Assembly: GCF_020037025.1 (NCBI RefSeq) | Contig: NZ_JAIQLH010000093.1 | Span: forward strand, 1 to 51,027 | Length of the DNA stretch: 51,027 nucleotides | Direction of reading: 5' to 3' | Source: Streptomyces huiliensis | GTDB lineage: Bacteria > Actinomycetota > Actinomycetes > Streptomycetales > Streptomycetaceae | Part shown: positions 44,874 through 51,027 of the stretch, piece by piece | Position numbering within the stretch: the stretch's first letter is position 1 | How the letters are laid out: the number at the start of each line of letters is the position of its first letter | Translations under genes and position numbers: made by a program | Notes under the pieces: generated by a model | What the model saw: the letters and a program-made list of their open reading frames with translations, nothing else | The model's database searches: none | Told to the model about the DNA's origin: nothing

Positions 44874-45575
44874 ATGGCCAAACCCATAGCTGTTGTTACC
44901 GGTGCCAGTAGTGGAATTGGGCTTGCTTCCGCGCGCCGTCTGGCTTCGGACGGATTCGAGGTCGTCGTCGCCGCACGCCGAGTTGACAGACTCGAAGCCT
45001 TGGCGGAGGAGATCGGGGGGCGAGCGGTCAGACTGGACGTCACGGATGCCCGGTCCGTCGCGGAGTTCACCGAGTCGGTGCCCGACTGTAAAGTGCTGGT
45101 GAATAACGCAGGGTGTTCACTGGGCGTGGACCGGATTGCCGATCTCGATCCGGAAGCCTGTCTCCGCATGTACGAGACCAATGTCCTGGGCACGATCCGT
45201 GTCACGCAGAAGCTGCTTCCCGCCTTGATGGCGAGCGGTGACGGCAGGATCATCGTGATGACCTCGCTGACCGGGTACCAGACGTATCCCGGCGCCGCGG
45301 GCTACGCGTCGGCGAAGTACGGTCAAGTGGCGGTCGCCGATACCCTCCGCAAGGAGATGGAGGGTACGCCGATTCAGGTCACCGAGATCGCCCCCGGCCT
45401 GGTGCGCACGGAATTCAACCTCGTGCGGTTCGGCGGTGACGCGAAGAAGGCCGAAGAGGCGTATGGGGAGATTCAGCCGCTCAGCGCCGATGACGTGGCC
45501 GACTGCGTGAGTTGGGCGGTGTCCAAGCCGGCCGGCGTCAACGTGGGCTTGATCAAGGTGTTGCCCAACTTCTGA
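44874..45575 (+). CDS. Short-chain dehydrogenase/reductase
   Basis: The 233-aa classical SDR has the cofactor motif TGASSGIG at 10-17, R-based cofactor recognition (AARRVDRLEAL), NNAG, the catalytic Ser region MTSLTG and YASAK. It reduces or oxidises a carbonyl/alcohol with NADP(H), judging by the Arg cluster after beta2. Codon use (GTT, GCT, ATA in the first codons) is less GC-biased than in the neighbours, suggesting older or different ancestry. ATG 44874 gives the family start MAKPIAVVTGAS. It is divergent from the cluster B exporter and could be a tailoring or a housekeeping enzyme; its own promoter was not identified. Confidence 0.92.
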   Translation: MAKPIAVVTGASSGIGLASARRLASDGFEVVVAARRVDRLEALAEEIGGRAVRLDVTDARSVAEFTESVPDCKVLVNNAGCSLGVDRIADLDPEACLRMYETNVLGTIRVTQKLLPALMASGDGRIIVMTSLTGYQTYPGAAGYASAKYGQVAVADTLRKEMEGTPIQVTEIAPGLVRTEFNLVRFGGDAKKAEEAYGEIQPLSADDVADCVSWAVSKPAGVNVGLIKVLPNF

Positions 45576-45592
45576 GTCCCTCGGCCCGAGTC

Positions 45593-45634
45593 CGCGGGCC
45601 CGCTCCACGGTGATCGCGTCAGCCGTGGCCCGCG
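45593..45634. terminator. Stem-loop after the SDR gene
   Basis: CGCGGGCC (45593-45600) plus CCACGG (45605-45610) pair with CCGTGGCCCGCG (45623-45634), with a 4-nt bulge and a 12-nt loop. It lies 18 bp after the SDR stop, between convergent genes. Confidence 0.5.
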
Positions 45635-45719
45635 CGCCGCGCCGGCGGGCCGGAGCGGTGGTCGGCGGCGGCTCGCGCTCACCGTCCCAGTCCCGTCCCG
45701 GCCGCCGGCGCGGCGGATT

Positions 45720-46445
45720 TCAGGGCCGCAGCGCCGGGACCGGCAGGCGGGCGCAGAGGCGGCTGGCGCGGGCGGGGCCCGCGGTGACGGCGTGGGAGGC
45801 GGCGGTGAGGAGGGTGGCCAGAGTGGTGAGGGGCCAGTGGTCGGTGAGGGGCATGGTGGTGGCGAGGACCAGGGTGCACACCGCCATGGACGCCGTGACC
45901 ACCGTGCTCGTCCAGGCCACCGTCCGGGGGAGCCGGGACGGGGTCGGTATCCAGCGGGCCAGGGTGCCGGTCAGGGCGATCACGGCGAAGGCCAGGAGCG
46001 CGGCCAGCGCGGTGAAGGTGGTGAGCCGGGTGGCCAACAGGTGCGCCGTGTGCGTGAGGTGCCAGGCTCCGGAGGGGGCCGTGGTGTGGAGGAGGTACCA
46101 GGCGCCGAACAGGAGCGGGGTGGCCGTCGCGGTGGCGCGGGCGGTCTGCCGGACCTGGGCGATCGTCAGCTCGTGCTGGCAGGAGGGGAGGAGGTCGTCC
46201 ACCGCGCCGCAGTCGCGGACGGCGAGCTCCGCCGCCAGGTCCCGGTCCACGCCCGCCTGGACGTAGGCCGCGACGGAGTCCTGCAGGCCGCCGCGCAGCT
46301 CCTCCAGCAGCCGCGCCTTGGCGGCGGGCGGGCCGTGGAGCGCCGCGCCGAGGGCGGCGAGGTGGTCCTCGACGGGGTCGCGGGGCGTGTCGAGGGCGGT
46401 GGGCGCGCCGCCGCCGGGGGAGGGCCGCGGGTCGTCGGCGATCAT
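45720..46445 (-). CDS. Membrane protein with HAAS-type regulatory prefix, partner of PadR
   Basis: This 241-aa protein has a soluble N-terminal part (about 20-95, with DPVEDHLAALGAALHGPPAAKARLLEELRGGLQDSVAAY) that resembles the HAAS/permease-prefix domains found in PadR-associated proteins. At least four hydrophobic segments follow (about 105-125, 140-160, 175-195, 205-225). Such proteins are usually encoded directly after a PadR regulator and are thought to act with it in sensing membrane state. ATG 46445 overlaps the PadR stop (46442) by four bases. The exact function is unknown. Confidence 0.75.
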   Translation of the reverse strand: MIADDPRPSPGGGAPTALDTPRDPVEDHLAALGAALHGPPAAKARLLEELRGGLQDSVAAYVQAGVDRDLAAELAVRDCGAVDDLLPSCQHELTIAQVRQTARATATATPLLFGAWYLLHTTAPSGAWHLTHTAHLLATRLTTFTALAALLAFAVIALTGTLARWIPTPSRLPRTVAWTSTVVTASMAVCTLVLATTMPLTDHWPLTTLATLLTAASHAVTAGPARASRLCARLPVPALRP

Positions 46446-46783
46446 GAGGCGAGCCCCGGGCGCGCGGCCGGGTTGAGGACGGAGCCGATCGCCGTGGTGA
46501 ACTCGCGCCAGGCGGTCCGTTCGGCGGCCAGCGTGTGCCGGCCGGCGTCCGTCAGCTCGTAGCGGCGCCGCCGCCGCTCGCCGTCGGCCTCCCAGGTGCT
46601 CCGCAGGAACCCCAGCCGCTCCAGGCGGTTGAGCGCCGGATAGATCGTGCCGGTGCGGAGCTCCAGCATGCCGTTGCTGCGCTGCTGTACCGCCGTGATG
46701 ACCGCGTACCCGTGCAGCGGGCCGGTCTCCAGCACGGCGAGCAGCAGCCCGTCGAGATGTCCCCGTACAGCGTTCTGCCTCAT
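46442..46783 (-). CDS. PadR-family transcriptional regulator
   Basis: This 113-aa protein has the PadR winged-helix pattern: LLLAVLETGPLHGYAVITAVQQRS, GTIYPALNRLERLGFLRS, and the wing GERRRRRYELTDAGRHTL. PadR proteins are dimeric repressors, often of adjacent transporter genes. Length is typical of the short subfamily. ATG 46783 is the only good start. It is divergent from a DrrAB-like ABC exporter, its most likely target, and translationally coupled to the membrane protein downstream. Confidence 0.92.
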   Translation of the reverse strand: MRQNAVRGHLDGLLLAVLETGPLHGYAVITAVQQRSNGMLELRTGTIYPALNRLERLGFLRSTWEADGERRRRRYELTDAGRHTLAAERTAWREFTTAIGSVLNPAARPGLAS

Positions 46784-46819
46784 AAGTAGACAGGCTACTC
46801 AGGGGACTTGTCGGTGTGC

Positions 46820-46840
46820 TATGTATTTCCAGCCAACATA
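46820..46840. promoter_or_regulatory. PadR-type operator candidate
   Basis: TATGT-N11-ACATA is a dyad in the divergent region between padR and the ABC exporter. PadR-family operators typically carry ATGT/ACAT half-sites. A further AGTAG-N5-CTACT dyad lies at 46785-46799, at the padR start. The 289-bp region holds no gene. Confidence 0.45.
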
Positions 46841-47072
46841 TTGACAGAGTGGGGGTGTAGGGTGCGGCGCACGTCGGTTCCTGGTGGACTTCCCGTGAAC
46901 CACCTCTCCGCCCCGGCACGTTGACCGCGTCCCGAACACTTGATTTGGCGGGCGGCGAAGGGCAGTTTGGGCGAGCCGGATCCTCGGAGGGCCCGGCCGG
47001 AAGGATGGGGATGGACCTGCGCGGAGCGAGGGATTCGGGACGGTTACTGCACACGGAAGGGGGGTGGCCGCG

Positions 47073-48071
47073 ATGATGACCGGCAGCGGTGCGGCGGTCG
47101 AAGTAGCGGGATTGACAAAGGTGTTCGGGGGCGGGGTGCGGGCCGTGGACGGCGTCGACCTCGTGGTCCCCACGGGGGGCGTCTACGGGGTGCTGGGCCC
47201 CAACGGGGCCGGCAAGACCACGTTCGTGAGAATCCTGGCGACCCTGCTCCGGCCGGACGGCGGCCGGGTACGGGTGTTCGGGCGTGATGTGGTGGAGGAC
47301 GCCGAAGGGGTCCGTGCCCGCGTCGCGCTGACCGGCCAGTTCGCCTCGCTCGACGACGATCTGACCGGCGCGGAGAACCTCGTGCTGCTGGGGAAGCTGC
47401 TCGGCTACGGCGGCCGCGGAGCGCGGCAGCGGGCGGCGGCGCTGTTGGAGGGTTTCGGCCTGAGCGAGGCCGGCGGCCGTCAGGTCAAGGGGTACTCGGG
47501 CGGCATGCGGCGCCGGCTGGACATCGCCGCCTCCCTGGTGAGCCGCCCGGACCTGCTGTTCCTCGACGAGCCCACCACCGGCCTCGACCCCCGCAGCCGC
47601 AACCACGTCTGGGAGATGGTCCGCGCGGTGGTGGCCCAGGGCACCACCGTGCTGCTCACCACGCAGTACCTGGACGAGGCCGACCGGCTGGCGTCGCGCA
47701 TCGCGGTGATCGACCGCGGCCGGGTGATCGCCGAGGGGACGAAGGCGGAGCTGAAGGCGTCGGTCGGCGCCGGCTCGGTGCACGTCCGCCTGGAGGACCC
47801 CGCGAGCCGGGAACGGGCCGCCGGCGTCCTGGACGCCTGCCTCGCGGGCGTCACACAGCGGGAGGACGACCCGGTCGCCCTCACCGTACGGCTGGGCGGT
47901 GGCGGCGCCGCCGCGGCCGGACAGGCCGCCACGGCCCTGGCGGAACTCGCCCGGGCGGGCATCGGCGTGGAGTCCTTCTCCCTCGGCCAGCCCAGCCTGG
48001 ACGAGGTGTTCCTGGCCCTGACGGACGACGGCTCCGGCGCGGACCGGGCGGCGGGGAAGGTGGGGGTATGA
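47073..48071 (+). CDS. ABC exporter ATPase, DrrA-like
   Basis: The 332-aa protein has a single nucleotide-binding domain: Walker A GPNGAGKT, Q-loop TGQFASLDDDLTG, signature YSGGMRRRLD, Walker B LLFLDEPTTGLD and H-region VLLTTQYLDEAD. A C-terminal extension (about 225-330) ends in the DrrA-family pattern PSLDEVFLALT. Members drive export of drugs or antibiotics together with an ABC-2 permease. ATG 47073 or 47076 is likely, since AAGGGGGG sits ~9 nt upstream; GTG 47064 would be too close. It overlaps the permease gene by four bases and is divergent from padR. Confidence 0.93.
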   Translation: MMTGSGAAVEVAGLTKVFGGGVRAVDGVDLVVPTGGVYGVLGPNGAGKTTFVRILATLLRPDGGRVRVFGRDVVEDAEGVRARVALTGQFASLDDDLTGAENLVLLGKLLGYGGRGARQRAAALLEGFGLSEAGGRQVKGYSGGMRRRLDIAASLVSRPDLLFLDEPTTGLDPRSRNHVWEMVRAVVAQGTTVLLTTQYLDEADRLASRIAVIDRGRVIAEGTKAELKASVGAGSVHVRLEDPASRERAAGVLDACLAGVTQREDDPVALTVRLGGGGAAAAGQAATALAELARAGIGVESFSLGQPSLDEVFLALTDDGSGADRAAGKVGV

Positions 48072-48958
48072 CCACGGTGACGGGCCCCGGGACGGGGTCG
48101 GAATCCGGCGCGGGCACCGGACCGGAAGGGACCGCCGCGCCCGGCCCCGCGACGAACCCGAACGCGCTCATCGGCGCGCTCGTCGCGGGCGAACGCCCGC
48201 CGCGGCCCAACGCGTTGACGACGTCGCTGGCCTTCGGCTGGCGGGCGATGCTGCGGATCAAGCACGTGCCCGAGCAGCTCTTCGACGTCACGGCGTTCCC
48301 CGTGATGCTGGTGCTGATGTACACCTATCTGTTCGGCGGCGCGCTGGCCGGCTCGACCGGCGAGTACCTCCAGTACCTGCTGCCCGGCATCATGGTGACG
48401 TCCGTCGTGATGATCACCATGTACACCGGGATGGCCGTCAACACCGACATCTCCAAGGGCGTCCTGGACCGCTTCCGCAGCCTGCCCGTGTGGCGGCCCT
48501 CCGTCATGGTGGGCTACCTGCTGGGCGACATGCTGCGGTACGTCCTCGCCTCGGTGATGATGCTGGCGATCGGCCTGGTGATGGGCTACCGGCCGCACGG
48601 CGGGGCCGGCGGCGTCATCGGGGGAGTGGCGCTGCTCCTCCTGTTCAGCTTCTGCTTCTCCTGGCTGTGGACGATGTTCGGCCTGCTGCTCCGCACCGAG
48701 AAGGCGGTGATCGCCGTCTCGATGGCGGTGATCTTCCCGCTGACCTTCCTGAGCAACGTCTTCGTCGAACCGCGCACCATGCCCGGATGGCTCCAGGCGT
48801 TCGTCAACAACAGCCCGCTGACGCACCTGTGCAGCGCGGTGCGCGGCCTGACGGAGGGCACCACGCCGTCGGCGCACATCGGCTGGACGCTGGGCTGGTC
48901 GGCCCTGTTCGTGCTGGTCTTCGGGCCGGTCACGATGCGGCTCTACGCGCGCAAGTAG
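48068..48958 (+). CDS. ABC-2 type exporter permease, DrrB-like
   Basis: The 296-aa membrane protein has a soluble, Pro/Gly-rich N-terminus (about 1-55) and six hydrophobic segments (about 75-95, 105-125, 150-170, 180-205, 215-235 and 270-290). The segment RFRSLPVWRPSVMVGYLLGD matches the ABC-2 permease motif seen in DrrB and related exporters. It pairs with the ATPase encoded just upstream (ATGA overlap) to form an exporter. The substrate is unknown; PadR control suggests an inducible drug or lipid-like compound. Confidence 0.93.
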   Translation: MTTVTGPGTGSESGAGTGPEGTAAPGPATNPNALIGALVAGERPPRPNALTTSLAFGWRAMLRIKHVPEQLFDVTAFPVMLVLMYTYLFGGALAGSTGEYLQYLLPGIMVTSVVMITMYTGMAVNTDISKGVLDRFRSLPVWRPSVMVGYLLGDMLRYVLASVMMLAIGLVMGYRPHGGAGGVIGGVALLLLFSFCFSWLWTMFGLLLRTEKAVIAVSMAVIFPLTFLSNVFVEPRTMPGWLQAFVNNSPLTHLCSAVRGLTEGTTPSAHIGWTLGWSALFVLVFGPVTMRLYARK

Positions 48959-48973
48959 CGCCCGGCCCACGGA

Positions 48974-49025
48974 GAACTCCGACCACGGAGAACTCCGGCC
49001 ACGGATCTCTCCGCGGTCGGAGTTC
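48974..49025. terminator. Stem-loop between convergent ABC exporter and isonitrile synthase genes
   Basis: GAACTCCGACC (48974-48984) pairs exactly with GGTCGGAGTTC (49015-49025), and the stem can extend inward after one mismatch. The region also contains a local repeat of CACGGAGAACTCCG-type units. Confidence 0.6.
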
Positions 49026-49041
49026 CCGGCGGACGGTCCTG

Positions 49042-50010
49042 TTACGCCTCCGACGCCTCCGCCATCGGCAGGCTGCTGCGGTAGTGGGTGACCCGGCCCT
49101 TGTCCGTCACCGGCTCGCCCAGCTCCGCGGCCCGGGTGTGGGGCAGCAGCTGGTACCCGTCCGGGTGCTCGACGAGCGTGGCGTGCCAGGGGGTGGTCCA
49201 GGGGTTGTTGGTGTCGAGGAACTTGATGCCGTACTTGGCCTCGTTGCGGTTCTGCGGGTGGATGGACAGCCGGACGGTGTCCTGGTGGTAGTCCGCGATC
49301 AGGCTGGCCCAGGCCCGGCTGCGGGCGATGACGTGGTAGGCGCGCTGGCGGGACTGGCGCTGGAGGGCGGCCTTGCTGCCCGTCCAGTCCGGGGTGTCCT
49401 CGACGAGGAAGCGGGTGATGCCGCGGTACATGCGGAGGGTGGAGTCGTCGGTCTTGACCTCCGCGCGCAGCTGCTCGACGGTGGGCGCGTACCGCTCGGC
49501 CGTCAGGCGGCGCTTCTCGTCGTAGTCCAGGTCCGGCCCGTACACGTCCCGCAGGTCGAAGGTGCCCAGGTGGTCCAGCCCCTCCTCCTCGATCATCGTG
49601 CGCAGGGTGTCGCCGTAGGCGTCGATGTGCTCGTCCGGAACACCGATGACGTCACCGAAGATGTGGCCGTCCGAGCAGATGAGGACCCGCGCGCCGGGCG
49701 AATAGATCTTCTCGATACGGGTGCAGAGGTCCTGAAGGAAGTGCAGCGCCAGCCGCTCGCCCTCGTCGGGCAGGTGGCTGATCACCTTGGCGGTGTTCGG
49801 CGACTTGCACGGGAAGCCGGGCAGGCTGAAGAGGATCGGCTGCTGACGTTCCAGGTGGTGGGATATCTGGCGTATCTGATGCGGGAAGTCGTGGGTGGTG
49901 TCGTTCTCCGGGTCCGCCTCGATGGTCCGCCGGTGCGGCAGGAGCAGGGACAGGACGGCATGTGCGGTCTCGGTGAGGGACGCGGTCGCCGACGACGTGG
50001 TGGCGGGCAT
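49042..50010 (-). CDS. Isonitrile synthase, IsnA/PvcA/DIT1 family
   Basis: This 322-aa protein has the family hallmark LFSLPGFPCKSPNTAKVI (about 60-77), followed by ERLALHFLQDLCTRIEKIYSPGARVLICSDGHIFGDVIG, and the later SRAWASLIADYHQDTVRLSIHPQ. Known members convert the amine of Tyr or Trp into an isonitrile using ribulose-5-phosphate as carbon source; DIT1-related proteins may act similarly. ATG 50010 gives MPATTSSATASLTE, with AGGAAG ~12 nt upstream. It follows a P450 gene on the same strand by 153 bp, a pairing known for isonitrile and dityrosine-like pathways. No second partner such as an Fe/2OG oxygenase is visible here. Confidence 0.9.
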   Translation of the reverse strand: MPATTSSATASLTETAHAVLSLLLPHRRTIEADPENDTTHDFPHQIRQISHHLERQQPILFSLPGFPCKSPNTAKVISHLPDEGERLALHFLQDLCTRIEKIYSPGARVLICSDGHIFGDVIGVPDEHIDAYGDTLRTMIEEEGLDHLGTFDLRDVYGPDLDYDEKRRLTAERYAPTVEQLRAEVKTDDSTLRMYRGITRFLVEDTPDWTGSKAALQRQSRQRAYHVIARSRAWASLIADYHQDTVRLSIHPQNRNEAKYGIKFLDTNNPWTTPWHATLVEHPDGYQLLPHTRAAELGEPVTDKGRVTHYRSSLPMAEASEA

Positions 50011-50092
50011 GGGTGGTCTCGCTTCCTGATGAATGATCGGCCCGGGGCGGGGTCGCCGTCTCGGGCCCTGGGTGGGTCGCTCGGTGGTGCGG

Positions 50093-50164
50093 GTGGTGGT
50101 TCTTCTCGGTGCTTCTCCGAGTCGGTTCTTCGTGGTGGTTCGCGTGGTGGTTCTTCGTGGTGGT
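50093..50164. repeat. Short tandem repeats between the P450 and isonitrile synthase genes
   Basis: GGTTCTTCGTGGTGGT occurs at 50124-50139 and again at 50149-50164 (period 25 bp). Related GTGGTGGTTCTTC units lie at 50093-50105 and 50144-50156. The 153-bp gap has no gene. The repeat could affect mRNA structure or mark a slippage hot spot. Confidence 0.7.
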
Positions 50165-51027
50165 CAGTGCCCGAAGGGGCAGCGCGGTGCCTCGTCCGGG
50201 GCGTAGCTGAGCGGCAGCCGGTTCACGCCGCGGGCGAGCACGGCGTGCACCCACGGGAGCTCGTCGCCCGAGCCGGCCTCCAGCCGGAGGTTCGGGAGGC
50301 GGGTCAGCAGCGTCCGCAGCGCGGTCTGCAGCTCGATGCGGGCGAGGGCCGCGCCCGGGCAGAAGTGGATGCCGTGGCCGAACGCGAGGTGCGGGTTCGG
50401 CTTGCGGTCCAGGTCCAGGGTGTCCGGGTCCGGGAACCGCCGCGGGTCCCGGTTGGCCGCGCTGAGGGAGACGATGACGGAGTCCCCGGCGGGCACGGTC
50501 TCGCCGTGGAACGAGGTGTCCTCGGCGAAGAAGCGCCAGGTCGTCAGCTCGAAGGCGCTGTCGTAGCGCAGCAGTTCCTCGACGGCGCGGACGAGCAGGT
50601 TCGGGTCGCCGTCCTCCTCGACCAGGGACTTCCGCAGCCGCTCCAGCTGCTCGGGGTTGCGCAGCAGCGCCACGAGGGCCGTGGTGATCTGGTTGGTGAC
50701 CGGCTCCTGCCCGGCGACCAGCAGCTGGAAGACGATCGAGTCGGTCTCCTCGGTCGTCAGCGACCCCGCGTCGTGCGCGGCGACGAGCGTGCTGAGGAGG
50801 TCGTCGCCGGGCTCCCGGCGCTTGGTGTCCGTGACGCGCTTGATGTACGTCTGCAGGGCGCGCAGCCGGCCCTCGTAGCGGGGCCGCTGCGGGTCGCTCG
50901 GGCCGACGGGCTGGACGACCTTGCCCCAGTCGCGATCGAAGTCCCGGGCCAGGTCGGCCGGCAGGCCGATGACCTCGGCCAGGACGCGGAAGGGGAAGTG
51001 CGCGGCGAAGCCCTCCACGGCGTCGAA
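50164..51027 (-). CDS. Cytochrome P450, C-terminal part (5' end outside window)
   Basis: The frame stays open to the window edge, giving the last ~287 residues. The I-helix reads LLVAGQEPVTNQI, so the usual AGxE(T)T is present as AGQEPVT. The K-helix is VEELLRYDSAFE, and the heme loop is FGHGIHFCPGAALAR with Cys as thiolate ligand; Pro after Cys is less common than Leu/Ile. The last residues (PRCPFGH) are Cys-containing. It lies upstream of the isonitrile synthase on the same strand and is probably a partner that oxidises or couples the isonitrile product. Start and N-terminal third are not visible. Confidence 0.9.
   Translation of the reverse strand, partial: FDAVEGFAAHFPFRVLAEVIGLPADLARDFDRDWGKVVQPVGPSDPQRPRYEGRLRALQTYIKRVTDTKRREPGDDLLSTLVAAHDAGSLTTEETDSIVFQLLVAGQEPVTNQITTALVALLRNPEQLERLRKSLVEEDGDPNLLVRAVEELLRYDSAFELTTWRFFAEDTSFHGETVPAGDSVIVSLSAANRDPRRFPDPDTLDLDRKPNPHLAFGHGIHFCPGAALARIELQTALRTLLTRLPNLRLEAGSGDELPWVHAVLARGVNRLPLSYAPDEAPRCPFGH

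Noticed and set aside
50011..50163. Small gene encoding a His/Asn-rich peptide in the repeat region
   Set aside because: The frame is only open because of the tandem repeats, with no start and ribosome site pair and no coding bias.

Overview
The window looks like a chromosomal segment of a Streptomyces-type actinomycete. GC content is very high, GTG starts are frequent, genes are packed with 4-bp ATGA overlaps, and the gene families (geosmin synthase, family 2B encapsulin, piperazate synthase, MbtH, many discrete NRPS parts) are typical of that group. No rRNA, tRNA, CRISPR array, transposase or phage gene was seen. All assignments come from reading translated sequence by eye. No database search was run.

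Layout. (1) 1-4.8 kb: the end of a GNAT-like gene, a small Cys-rich protein, a perfect 16-bp-stem terminator, then a two-domain geosmin-type terpene synthase and, directly upstream of it, a family 2B encapsulin shell protein (EshA type, with an inserted cyclic-nucleotide-binding-like domain). (2) 4.9-5.2 kb: a 214-bp compound inverted repeat that separates this pair from the next operon. (3) 5.2-19.1 kb, cluster A, minus strand: MFS exporter, stand-alone C domain, C-A-PCP, acyl-CoA dehydrogenase, A-PCP-PCP-A-PCP and C-PCP-SDR. It has no thioesterase and ends in a fused NAD(P)-binding reductase-like domain. The tandem PCPs are nearly identical and look recently duplicated. (4) 19.4-22.5 kb: a MarR regulator, a divergent questin-oxidase-like gene sharing a palindromic intergenic region with it, and a type II NADH dehydrogenase-like flavoprotein. 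(5) 22.6-44.3 kb, cluster B, almost all minus strand: MFS exporter, A-PCP, hot-dog protein, A-PCP, P450, thioesterase with a Cys nucleophile, P450, A-PCP, C-A-PCP, (divergent MbtH), C, ornithine N-hydroxylase (KtzI type), piperazate synthase (KtzT type), type II thioesterase, PCP-C and an ATP-grasp ligase. (6) 44.9-49.0 kb: an SDR, a PadR/membrane-protein pair and a divergent DrrAB-like ABC exporter. (7) 49.0-51.0 kb: an isonitrile synthase and a P450 cut by the window edge, probably the start of a third pathway.

How the genes work together. Cluster B very probably makes a small piperazic-acid-containing peptide. The N-hydroxylase and the heme enzyme would make piperazate from ornithine. Four A domains activate amino acids; one has a Leu-like and one a Val-like specificity code, and two are unassigned. 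Two P450s, both with Val in place of the usual acidic residue of the oxygen-activation motif, probably oxidise carrier-bound residues. Three C domains and an ATP-grasp ligase provide bond formation, and the Cys-thioesterase is a candidate for release. Cluster A is a separate, dissociated NRPS system, perhaps released reductively. I recognise neither product. The other notable local system is the terpene synthase/encapsulin pair, a candidate nanocompartment for geosmin-type terpene formation.
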